Positions 26,964 to 34,945 of a DNA stretch of 64,000 nucleotides are shown in pieces. Below the pieces are notes generated by a model. That model was not told the DNA's origin, did no database searches, and saw only the letters and a list, made by a program, of their open reading frames with translations. The stretch lies in contig NZ_CANLYD010000020.1 of the NCBI RefSeq assembly GCF_947495315.1, positions 57,032 to 121,031 on the forward strand, written 5' to 3'. Source of the DNA: an uncultured Aquimarina sp. (GTDB lineage Bacteria > Bacteroidota > Bacteroidia > Flavobacteriales > Flavobacteriaceae). The position numbers were made by a program, and so were the translations under genes. How positions within the stretch are numbered: position 1 is the first letter of the stretch; each line of letters opens with the position of its first letter.

Positions 26964-27827
26964 TTAAAGATCTACTTTTTCATATAGATTTGTAATATCA
27001 TTAAATACAACCGTTAGAGCGTCACTTAACTTATACACCTCTTCTTTTTTTAAGGTTTTATTCATTAATTTTTCTTTTTGAGTCTTAACATTATCCCATT
27101 TGGTCAATGCTAACCCAATCTTTTCGTCTATTTCGGGATTATTAAACTGGCAAATCATTAATTTAGTTAATGCTCCTTCTAATTCATTATATGTATTGTT
27201 TAATATTCTTGTAACATTCTTATCATTTACCGCTATAGTATTAGCATAATAGTAAAGAGCCAATCTTTGGGAAAGCATCCTTTGTCGACCTGCTACATTA
27301 ATAATTGTTTGTAACTCTAATCGATCCGCTATGCTAACATTATCACCTAAAACCTCTGCATCCGTTGCAGAATTTACCAATTTAGAATTATTTATAATAG
27401 AAGCTACGGTTTGATTAGATGCCATCAGCAAATCGGTATTCAAATCTGTTATCTTTTTAGCATTTTCGTAACCCGGTGTTGTTTCTAGTGCTTTTTTGAA
27501 CTCTACAAATAATTGATCAACCTTTTGAATATTAGTTGTAGTTAATTTATTTCTGGAATTTTCCAATAAAAACGAGTTCTGTCTTTCAAATAAAATTTTA
27601 GACGTTAATAAATCCTTTTTTGCTTTCATATCACTAGGATTAGAAACCAGATACAAATATGCTTTAGACATTTTTTGCGTAAGCATTCTTTGTTTCCCTG
27701 CTACGTTAATAGCGTTGTTAAAGGTGACCTTTCCAAATTTAATGTTTTGCTGTGCCTGTAAAGAAGTACTGAATACCATAAGAAGTAGTACAACAATACT
27801 ACTTACCAACTTGTTGTTTGAAGTCAT
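26964..27827 (-). CDS. Exported protein with two PilJ-type (type IV pili MCP N-terminal) domains
   Basis: A 287-residue protein with a signal peptide ending in LQA, then Gln. Two copies of the PilJ N-terminal signature appear: INVAGKQRMLTQKMSKAYLYL (first copy, with VTFNNA before it) and INVAGRQRMLSQRLALYYYAN (second copy). In NarX, NarQ and PilJ this helical module is the periplasmic ligand sensor. Here it is not joined to a membrane-signalling module: no HAMP, kinase or methyl-accepting domain follows. It is probably a periplasmic or surface protein of unknown ligand. It stands alone between the peptide cluster and ackA. Confidence 0.8.
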   Translation of the reverse strand: MTSNNKLVSSIVVLLLMVFSTSLQAQQNIKFGKVTFNNAINVAGKQRMLTQKMSKAYLYLVSNPSDMKAKKDLLTSKILFERQNSFLLENSRNKLTTTNIQKVDQLFVEFKKALETTPGYENAKKITDLNTDLLMASNQTVASIINNSKLVNSATDAEVLGDNVSIADRLELQTIINVAGRQRMLSQRLALYYYANTIAVNDKNVTRILNNTYNELEGALTKLMICQFNNPEIDEKIGLALTKWDNVKTQKEKLMNKTLKKEEVYKLSDALTVVFNDITNLYEKVDL

Positions 27828-28070
27828 AATAAAATAGATTTAGGTTTTATTTTCTTCATTACTATGTTAGAAGAAAAATTAAAAAAATAGAGCAAAAATG
27901 TAAGAAGTGTACGTTAAGTAGGTTATGTGTTCTCTTACAAACACAGGTCGAAAATATACTTTTATTTGGATAATAAAAAAAAATAAATGTTAAAATTTCC
28001 CCGAACAAAAACAAATAAATCCTTTAAATTAAGGTTTTTACAAAAAAAATCTATGCATAAAAACAAATCT

Positions 28071-29258
28071 CTATTGTTCCAACAACCTCAATGATTGCTG
28101 AGCAATCTCCAATTCTTCATTTGTAGGAATCACTAGAATTTTAACCTTAGAAGAAGCCTGGCTAATGTCTCTAATTTCTTTAGATCTGACACTATTTTTT
28201 TCTTCATCCAATTCAATCCCTAAATACTCTAAATTAGTGCTAACCAATTTCCTTATTACATCAGAATTCTCTCCAATTCCTGCTGTAAACACAATGGCGT
28301 CCAAACCATTCATCACAGCTGTATATGAACCTATAAACTTTTTAATACGATACGCATTCATTTCTAAAGCTTTCTGGCAATTCACATTTCCATTTTCTGC
28401 ATTAGATTCTATATCACGTAAATCACTATATCCGGTTAAGCCAAACATACCACTTTCTTTTTGGAGTAACGAGTTGACTTCATCCAAAGAATACCCTAAT
28501 GATTTTACTAAATAAAAGATGACAGCAGGATCGATATCACCGGATCGAGTACCCATTATCAATCCATTCATTGGTGCGAATCCTAAGGTATGGTCTATAC
28601 TCTTACCATTTTCTATAGCGGTCATACTGCATCCATTACCTAAATGAATTGTAATAATCTTAGTGTTTTGCTTTCCTAAAAACTCAATTGCTTTTTCTGA
28701 TACATATTTATGACTGGTACCGTGAAAACCGTATACCCTAATATGGTGTTCATCCAGAAAAGCGTTAGGAATTGCATATTTATAGGCTTCCACAGGCATT
28801 GTCTGATGAAACGCTGTATCGAATACTGCAACTTGTTTTGCATCTTTAAAAATCTCTTCTGAAACCAAAATCCCTTGCAAATTCGCAGGATTATGAAGTG
28901 GTGCTAACGCAGAAAGTTTTTCTATTTTTTGCTTTACCTCGTTATTAATTTCTACAGTTTTAGCAAAAGTACTTCCTCCGTGAACCACCCTATGCCCTAC
29001 TACTTGAATTTCTGAAGCTGAAGTAATCACTCCTATTTCCGAATCCAGTACATAGGAGGCAATTAATTTCAGTCCTATTTTATGATCAGGAATAGTAACC
29101 TCTTTTTCAATATCCTGAGTATCCGTTTTATAGTTGATTTTAGCATTTTCTAACCCGATACGCTCCACCAATCCTGAGCAAAGAACTTCGGCCGAGGGCA
29201 TATTGAATAATTGAAATTTAATTGATGAACTTCCTGAATTTAATACTAGTATTCGCAT
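28071..29258 (-). CDS. ackA: Acetate kinase
   Basis: A 395-residue enzyme interconverting acetyl phosphate plus ADP with acetate plus ATP. The ASKHA-fold motifs are complete: LVLNSGSSSIKFQLF at the N-terminus, VVHGG, FDTAFHQTMP, HLGNGCSMTAIENGKS, DTSMG-equivalent THLGNG region with GLIMGTRSGDIDP, and VFTAGIGENSDVIR near the C-terminus. It starts 18 bases after the pta stop, so the two are an operon read pta then ackA. Start is the ATG at 29256-29258. Confidence 0.97.
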   Translation of the reverse strand: MRILVLNSGSSSIKFQLFNMPSAEVLCSGLVERIGLENAKINYKTDTQDIEKEVTIPDHKIGLKLIASYVLDSEIGVITSASEIQVVGHRVVHGGSTFAKTVEINNEVKQKIEKLSALAPLHNPANLQGILVSEEIFKDAKQVAVFDTAFHQTMPVEAYKYAIPNAFLDEHHIRVYGFHGTSHKYVSEKAIEFLGKQNTKIITIHLGNGCSMTAIENGKSIDHTLGFAPMNGLIMGTRSGDIDPAVIFYLVKSLGYSLDEVNSLLQKESGMFGLTGYSDLRDIESNAENGNVNCQKALEMNAYRIKKFIGSYTAVMNGLDAIVFTAGIGENSDVIRKLVSTNLEYLGIELDEEKNSVRSKEIRDISQASSKVKILVIPTNEELEIAQQSLRLLEQ

Positions 29259-29276
29259 AACGTAAGTTTCTTCTTT

Positions 29277-31370
29277 TTATAATCCTTGAGCCTGAATTGC
29301 GGTAATAATAACTGTATTATAGACATCATCTACTGTACAACCTCTACTTAAATCATTTACCGGTTTATTTAGTCCCTGAAGCATTGGACCAATTGCTAAA
29401 GCTCCTGTTTCTCGTTGTACAGCCTTATACGTATTGTTACCGGTATTAAGATCAGGAAATATCAAAACACTAGCTTGTCCTGCCACTTCAGAATCAGGAA
29501 GCTTACTCTGTCCAACCCTCATATCCACAGCAGCATCATACTGTATTGGGCCTTCAATCTTAAGTTCCGGATGCTTTTCTTTTACTATTCTCGTAGCTTC
29601 TCTTACCGTTTCCACATCTTCTCCTTTTCCAGATGTACCAGAAGAATACGATAACATTGCTACTTTTGGCTCGATACCAAATGCAGCAGCTGATTGGGCT
29701 GAAGAAATTGCTATTTCTGCTAGTTGTTCAGCATTTGGATTCGGATTGATAGCACAATCTCCAAACACAGAAACCCTATCATCTAAACACATAAAGAACA
29801 CAGAAGACACTACTTTTACACCTGGTTTAGTTTTAATAAACTGTAATGCTGGTCTAATAGTATGCTGGGTAGTATGAACAGCTCCAGAAACCATTCCGTC
29901 CGCGTGACCTTTGTAAATCATCATGGTTCCAAAATAAGATACATCTGCCATCATATCCCTGGCCATGTCCATATTCACATTCTTATGTTTTCGCAATTCG
30001 TAAAATGTTTCTGCATAATCATCAAAATGTGCGGATTTTGTTGGAGATACAATGTTTACCTTACTAAAATCAATAGGAATATCTAGCTTAGTAGCCTTAC
30101 TTTTGATTTTCTTTTCTTCACCGATAAGGGTAATATCTACTACATTAGATGCTTGTAATCTAAATGTTGCTCTTAGAATTCTCTCATCAGATCCTTCAGG
30201 TAGAACAATGTGCTTTTTATGTTTTAGTGCTCGTTTTAAGAGGTTATACTGAAACATACTTGGGGTCAAACTATCGGACTCAAAAGTAATCAAAGGATCT
30301 ACTAAACGATCTGCATCAACATACTGTTCGAATGTGCTAATCGAAGTATTTATTTTTTGTAGATTATCTGCATATATTTTTGATCTAATAGCACCTATCT
30401 TATTCGTAATCGAAAAAGTTCCTTGCGGAACTGATACAATTGGTACCGAAAGAGATACACCTTCTATTAATTTAAGAATTGGTTCCTCTGGTATGATTCC
30501 TCCTGTAAGAATAATACCCGAAATTTTAGGATAGTTATCCGATATATTAGCTTGTAAAACGCCCAAAATAATATCAGCACGATCACCCGGAGTAATCACA
30601 AGGCTATTATCCTTAAGATGTGTAAGGTAGTTACGTAATTGCATAGCTCCTACACCAAAGCTTCCTGCTTGATTATTCAAAAACTCTTTTCCGAAGAGAA
30701 TGTTTCCATCTAATTCTTTTACAATCTCTCTAATTGTAGGGTTAATTAAGGAACTTATTTTAGGTATAATTATTTGCGCTACACCTTCTTCGAATTCCTC
30801 TTCTAGTTTTTCCGTTAATTCTTTTTCGCAACCATTAACAACCTTGTTAGCGACCACTGCAACCACCTCTGCATCTTTACTGGTAAAAGTATCATACGCT
30901 AATTTTAGATTTCCGGCGATTTCTTCTTTTGTCTTATCCACACCACTAGCCACGATAATGGATGGAATCCCTAAGTTTTTTGCAATGATGATATTAATAT
31001 CAAATTCAATGATACTTCCTTCATCAGAAAAATCTGTTCCTTCTACCAGAATAAAATCGAATTTTTCTTCCAGATTTTTATATTTCTCTATAACACCGTC
31101 TATAATTGCTCCAGATCTACCTTGATTGTACTTCTGGAGCACCTCACTTCTGGTAAAAGCATAGGTGTTTTTGAAATTGATATCTAACTCAAAATGTGAT
31201 ATTACAGTATTAATATGGTTATCTATTTCCCCTTCTTTAGGGTCATCAATAATAGGTCTGAAGTATCCTACTCTAGCTACTTTTCCCAGTAACATTCTCA
31301 TTAATCCTAAAACAACAATGGATTTACCACTATTAGGTTCAATAGTAGCAATATAAACGGCTTTACTCAT
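29277..31370 (-). CDS. pta: Phosphate acetyltransferase
   Basis: A 697-residue enzyme converting acetyl-CoA and phosphate to acetyl phosphate. It has the long Pta form: an N-terminal BioD-like P-loop domain (AVYIATIEPNSGKS), a middle DRTGG regulatory domain (about residues 215-330) and the C-terminal PTA_PTB catalytic domain from about 370 (HIVLPEGSDERILRAT, then SGAVHTTQHTIRPAL and PDLNTGNNTYKAVQR). I chose the ATG at 31368-31370, since the usual MSKAVYIATIEPN start lies there; a longer frame would add 13 unrelated residues. It forms the pta-ackA overflow/acetate operon. Confidence 0.96.
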   Translation of the reverse strand: MSKAVYIATIEPNSGKSIVVLGLMRMLLGKVARVGYFRPIIDDPKEGEIDNHINTVISHFELDINFKNTYAFTRSEVLQKYNQGRSGAIIDGVIEKYKNLEEKFDFILVEGTDFSDEGSIIEFDINIIIAKNLGIPSIIVASGVDKTKEEIAGNLKLAYDTFTSKDAEVVAVVANKVVNGCEKELTEKLEEEFEEGVAQIIIPKISSLINPTIREIVKELDGNILFGKEFLNNQAGSFGVGAMQLRNYLTHLKDNSLVITPGDRADIILGVLQANISDNYPKISGIILTGGIIPEEPILKLIEGVSLSVPIVSVPQGTFSITNKIGAIRSKIYADNLQKINTSISTFEQYVDADRLVDPLITFESDSLTPSMFQYNLLKRALKHKKHIVLPEGSDERILRATFRLQASNVVDITLIGEEKKIKSKATKLDIPIDFSKVNIVSPTKSAHFDDYAETFYELRKHKNVNMDMARDMMADVSYFGTMMIYKGHADGMVSGAVHTTQHTIRPALQFIKTKPGVKVVSSVFFMCLDDRVSVFGDCAINPNPNAEQLAEIAISSAQSAAAFGIEPKVAMLSYSSGTSGKGEDVETVREATRIVKEKHPELKIEGPIQYDAAVDMRVGQSKLPDSEVAGQASVLIFPDLNTGNNTYKAVQRETGALAIGPMLQGLNKPVNDLSRGCTVDDVYNTVIITAIQAQGL

Positions 31371-31491
31371 GTATATAAATTTGGTGGTGCAAAGATATGG
31401 TAATCGCACTAAAATAATACATTGTAATATAACAAGAAAAAGTTATCCTTTTAAGGTCAAAAAACATTAACCTTTTTATTCTGAATTAAAC

Positions 31492-31524
31492 AAAAAAAGG
31501 ATCAGTACTTTACTGACCCCTTTA
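31492..31524 (-). terminator. Terminator downstream of the DUF2911 gene
   Basis: On the minus strand, aaaggggtcagta and tactgatccttt pair with a small bulge and are followed by TTTTTTT. The rest of the 31371-31684 gap holds the two hairpins listed next and no gene. Confidence 0.7.
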
Positions 31525-31617
31525 TAAACAATTGATATTATTAACTGCTGAAAATTTCCTGTTTTGAATACCATATCTTAAAACAGATTTTCAAAATTGA
31601 AACTATACCTTAAATGG

Positions 31618-31686
31618 ATCCCGCTCTACAGCGGGATAATTTCAGCCCTATTTTGAAGGCGGTGCCTTCAAAATAGGGCTGAAATT
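31618..31686. repeat. Tandem hairpin element: 8-bp stem plus 23-bp perfect inverted repeat
   Basis: atcccgct / agcgggat (31618-31637) is followed at once by arms 31638-31660 and 31664-31686, a perfect 23-bp stem with a 3-base loop (ggt). The second hairpin overlaps the stop codon of the DUF2911 gene. It may act as a terminator or mRNA-stabilising structure. The design suggests a dispersed palindromic repeat. Confidence 0.8.
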
Positions 31687-32785
31687 AATTTATATCTTCG
31701 CCTTTTTTAAGCTTTTCCAGGTCACCTGACAACCTTCCTTTAAATCTTTCGGGAGCATTACCCAAAGCTACATTAATAGATTTGATCGCATTTTTATAGT
31801 CTCCTGTTGCAGAATATGCTCTAGCCAACCCATAATTAGAGGGCCAAGCACCATTATTATTTTTCACATTATTCTTTAGAATCTCTAGTGCTTTATCTTT
31901 TTGTCCTTGACCAATAAGACCATTCCCCAATTGAAATACCTGAGTAGCATTTCCCATAGTTGCGGCCTTATCTACTATTGTCATTGCTTCCTGAGTCTTA
32001 CCTTGTTTTGCTAAAATCTGAGATTTTAAAGAAAGATTGCTAAATGTTTCTTTACTAAAGAAATTACCACTGATCGATCCATTTACCCATTCTAAAGCCT
32101 GATCCAGATCGCCTGCATTAAACGCATAGTTGGCAGCATTATCCCAGTTTGTTTGGGTAAATCCGGCATTGCCTCTAAGATCGTCTTTTATTCCTTTCAT
32201 GACTATACCCGTTACATCTACTTCTATCTTAAAAGGGATTTCTTTTTTCTCCCATCGCAAAGCTGCAATTGTATTATTTGCTTCAAAAGAAGGAAATAAA
32301 AACATTAGTGTTTCGGTATGAGGCACTTCTTTAGTTTTAACATCTACACGTAATACATCTTCTTTTTCATCGTAAAAATAACTACCCCAAGAGCTTGAAT
32401 TTTCAGAAAATATCACCGTAGCACCGCCATCTTCTTTTAACGCAATATGTAGCCCATAAAGTCCGGCTTTTATATCCTTTCCTTCTACCTTTACGTCATT
32501 CGAAAATTCTATTGTTGTATTCTGATTAGCTCCCGCTCTCCAAGGTGCTGCTGTAGATGTTCCAAATCCCAGATTATTATATCCGTAAGGAACTAGTTTT
32601 CCCCAAACTTCACGTTCTTTTACACTTGGTCTACCATAATCTATAGTAATATCTGTAATTCCTACTCTTTGCGTAACCTGTGCACGCTGACTAGCCTCAG
32701 GTGTTTTGAGCTGAGCATTTAACTGGATTGTAAACAACATCATTGCACAGGCAATACATGTCATCATTAGTTTGGATTGTTTCAT
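31685..32785 (-). CDS. DUF2911 domain protein with C-terminal TPR-like repeats
   Basis: A 366-residue exported protein. The signal peptide ends LNA with Gln next. Residues about 25-190 are DUF2911, recognisable by DYGRPSVKEREVWGKLVPYG, then WRAGANQNTTIEFSND, KAGLYGLHIAL and SSWGSYFYDEKEDVLRV. Residues about 205-360 are helical tetratricopeptide-like repeats (AANYAFNAGDLDQALEW, KAATMGNATQVFQLG, ALEILKNNVKNNNGAWP). DUF2911 proteins are common secreted Bacteroidota proteins of unknown function. The gene is single, with terminator structures immediately behind it. Confidence 0.9.
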   Translation of the reverse strand: MKQSKLMMTCIACAMMLFTIQLNAQLKTPEASQRAQVTQRVGITDITIDYGRPSVKEREVWGKLVPYGYNNLGFGTSTAAPWRAGANQNTTIEFSNDVKVEGKDIKAGLYGLHIALKEDGGATVIFSENSSSWGSYFYDEKEDVLRVDVKTKEVPHTETLMFLFPSFEANNTIAALRWEKKEIPFKIEVDVTGIVMKGIKDDLRGNAGFTQTNWDNAANYAFNAGDLDQALEWVNGSISGNFFSKETFSNLSLKSQILAKQGKTQEAMTIVDKAATMGNATQVFQLGNGLIGQGQKDKALEILKNNVKNNNGAWPSNYGLARAYSATGDYKNAIKSINVALGNAPERFKGRLSGDLEKLKKGEDIN

Positions 32786-33015
32786 CTGTTTTTATTTTTA
32801 CTTTTTAGTGGTCAGATGGAATTCGCCAATAATCATTAAGGAAAGTAGCTACCTAATTATCATGGCTCATTTCATAACTGAATTGTTTGAATTTTTATTG
32901 GATTCCGTATGAAAGAAAAATCATACATCTCAAACAATATTAAGATGATATCCTCAATCCTAATGTTACCGTAATGTTAAAGTGAAAAAGTAAGTCCTAA
33001 TAATTGTTAAATAAT

Positions 33016-34242
33016 TTATTCTTTTAACAACTGGTTAACAAAACCTTCGAACTCTTTCTTATAATCTATATATTTTTGACCAGTTGCCGGACCATTAAAA
33101 CCTGTATGAATCTTACGGACTTTTCCTTTTTTGTCTATAAAAATTGTGGTCGGATAAGACAACACATGATTAAGCATTGGCAGTTTCTCCTGAGCTTTTT
33201 CTTTATTTGATGTTCCGTATTGGGCTAAAAGAATAGGATATTCTACCTTTAATTTAGAACGCAATCTCTCAATGGATTTAAACGCTTTTTCTGAAGTCTT
33301 AGCATATTCAAACGCCAGTGCTACAAATTCGATATCCTTATCCTTATTTTTATTATAATAGTCTACATAATATTTGGTTTCATCCATACAATTAGGACAC
33401 CAGGTTCCCATAATCTGGACCATGGTTACTTTATTTTTGAAACGATCATCTTCAAGAGAAACCTGATTTCCTTTTGCATCTGGAAAACTAAATTCTAATT
33501 TATCATATCCTTCTTTTATAAAAGTAAGAGAGTCTTCTGATGGTAATTCATATACCTCGTTACGTTTTGCTGTAAATGGTTCTTTCCAATGGTTACCAGA
33601 ATAGAAATGACCATTCATAGTACTATCAGTAACCTGAGCAGTAAAAAGAAACGCATGTGCTCCATCAAAAGTGGATAATTCTAATTTATCATTGTTCAAT
33701 ACTCCTTCCAGATAACGATAATCACCTGTTGTCGTCCTGAATGTTCCAGTAACAATGTTTCCATTTTGTTTAAAAATTCCTTTAGCAATGTATTGATCTT
33801 CCGGAACATCTTTACTAAAAACTGATTCCCAATTCCCTTGAACGTTGGCAGTTGGTTTTGAAACAATTTCAAATCTATCTTTTACTCCAAACGTTCCTTT
33901 AAAAGGAACAATTCTGTCGAGACTCTCTTTAATAAAGCTTCCAGAGAGCGTCATAGAATCTTCGAATTTTGCTGCTATATATCCTTCAAAAACAGGAAAT
34001 TTAATAAAAACTGAATCTCCTTCGATTCTTACCTCATCTACGTCTATGATTTCTTCAGCATTAAAAATTTTCAAAGTTTGATCATCAAAAACTTCAAACA
34101 GAAAAGGTAATTCCTTATTATCTTGCACAGCCAAGGAAGCTTTCCAAAGGCCACTTTTAAGGAATAATTCATTATTTGATTTCTCTTCTTTACAAGAGAA
34201 TAACAAGAGTGTAGTTACAAGTATTAGAGTGTATTTTTTCAT
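33016..34242 (-). CDS. TlpA-like thioredoxin-fold lipoprotein
   Basis: A 408-residue lipoprotein (LLLFSCKEE; start taken at the ATG at 34240-34242 so that a lipoprotein signal directly follows). The N-terminal two thirds are beta-rich with two related segments (VEVFDDQTLKIFNAEE region and GNWESVFSKDVPEDQYI region). The C-terminal domain (about residues 265-405) is TlpA/AhpC-like with the redox motif GTWCPNCMDE, LALAFEYAKTS, and SYPTTIFIDKKGKV with the cis-proline. It should reduce or shuffle disulfides in the periplasm. It is a single gene. Confidence 0.88.
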   Translation of the reverse strand: MKKYTLILVTTLLLFSCKEEKSNNELFLKSGLWKASLAVQDNKELPFLFEVFDDQTLKIFNAEEIIDVDEVRIEGDSVFIKFPVFEGYIAAKFEDSMTLSGSFIKESLDRIVPFKGTFGVKDRFEIVSKPTANVQGNWESVFSKDVPEDQYIAKGIFKQNGNIVTGTFRTTTGDYRYLEGVLNNDKLELSTFDGAHAFLFTAQVTDSTMNGHFYSGNHWKEPFTAKRNEVYELPSEDSLTFIKEGYDKLEFSFPDAKGNQVSLEDDRFKNKVTMVQIMGTWCPNCMDETKYYVDYYNKNKDKDIEFVALAFEYAKTSEKAFKSIERLRSKLKVEYPILLAQYGTSNKEKAQEKLPMLNHVLSYPTTIFIDKKGKVRKIHTGFNGPATGQKYIDYKKEFEGFVNQLLKE

Positions 34243-34262
34243 AGATCTGTGTAGAATATAAA

Positions 34263-34300
34263 AACTGTCTAGAAAGATTATCAAACCTTACTAGACAGTT
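34263..34300 (-). terminator. Terminator after the Lys-rich secreted protein gene
   Basis: aactgtctag (34263-34272) and ctagacagtt (34291-34300) form a perfect 10-bp stem. Read on the minus strand it is followed by TTTTT. Confidence 0.75.
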
Positions 34301-34344
34301 CTTATTAATTATTAAAATATTTTTACGACACGTAAAAAATTCAA

Positions 34345-34722
34345 TTAATTATTATTCCTTTTAGAAGGAGTTTTCTTTTTAGTTTCGTTTACGTTTTTAT
34401 TTTGTTGTTTTTTCTTTAGTTCTTTTTTCCAATCCATATCAGCTTTTATTAAAGCTGCTTTATTTTTTTCTCGCCCTGTTAATCCTAATTCTTCCTGTAG
34501 CTTTTTAAAATTCTCTTCATCTTCCTTATCTACAGGCTCCTTAATTTTTTTAGCTTTTACCGATTTAGACGCTACTAAATTAGTCTTTTTTGATTTTGCT
34601 GATTTAGACGTTACTAAATTAGTTTTTTTTGATTTTGGAACATCGTGATATTGAGCATTGGAATTATATGTTCCAATAACAACAGTAAACATTGCTAACA
34701 ATAAAAAATTTGAAAGTTTCAT
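34345..34722 (-). CDS. Small secreted Lys-rich repeat protein
   Basis: A 125-residue protein with a signal peptide ending SNA, then Gln. The mature region is highly basic, with two tandem 13-residue units (KSKKTNLVTSKSA and KSKKTNLVASKSV) encoded by near-identical 39-base repeats at about 34562-34638. A helical acidic-basic tail follows (EENFKKLQEELGLTGREKNK, then ADMDWKKELKKKQQNK). No family recognised. The charge suggests binding to nucleic acid, lipopolysaccharide or the cell wall, which is only a guess. Its terminator lies at 34263-34300. Confidence 0.7.
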   Translation of the reverse strand: MKLSNFLLLAMFTVVIGTYNSNAQYHDVPKSKKTNLVTSKSAKSKKTNLVASKSVKAKKIKEPVDKEDEENFKKLQEELGLTGREKNKAALIKADMDWKKELKKKQQNKNVNETKKKTPSKRNNN

Positions 34723-34889
34723 TTTAGGGCATTAATTAATTAACCCAAAAATACTGAATTCTATCGATAAATGTCAAATAATCAGGTTAAAAATCAAACT
34801 TGCAAAAGAATTGAGCGTTAAAATTCACTTAGAAATTATGTGAGTTTTCAAATATTATTTATCACTTGCAGTATAACCTACTTTTCTTG

Positions 34890-34920
34890 TTTGTCAGCTT
34901 TACCCAAAGTAGTATCTTTA
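34890..34920 (+). promoter_or_regulatory. Bacteroidota-type promoter for pheT
   Basis: tttg (34890-34893), a 19-base spacer, then tatcttta (34913-34920), close to the TAnnTTTG -7 consensus. The pheT ATG follows 25 bases later. Confidence 0.65.
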
Positions 34921-34945
34921 CCGCCTAATTTCAGAATCATCATTA

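Noticed and set aside
20500..27000. Prophage or integrative element
   Set aside because: No integrase, phage structural gene, direct terminal repeats or tRNA boundary. The region is accessory in content only.
27828..28070. Riboswitch between the PilJ gene and ackA
   Set aside because: The AT-rich gap has only a weak hairpin (aatccttt ... aaggttt) and no conserved riboswitch core that I recognise.
29415..31356. Several plus-strand frames opposite pta
   Set aside because: They are complements of a clearly conserved gene, with hydrophobic low-complexity translations typical of antisense frames.
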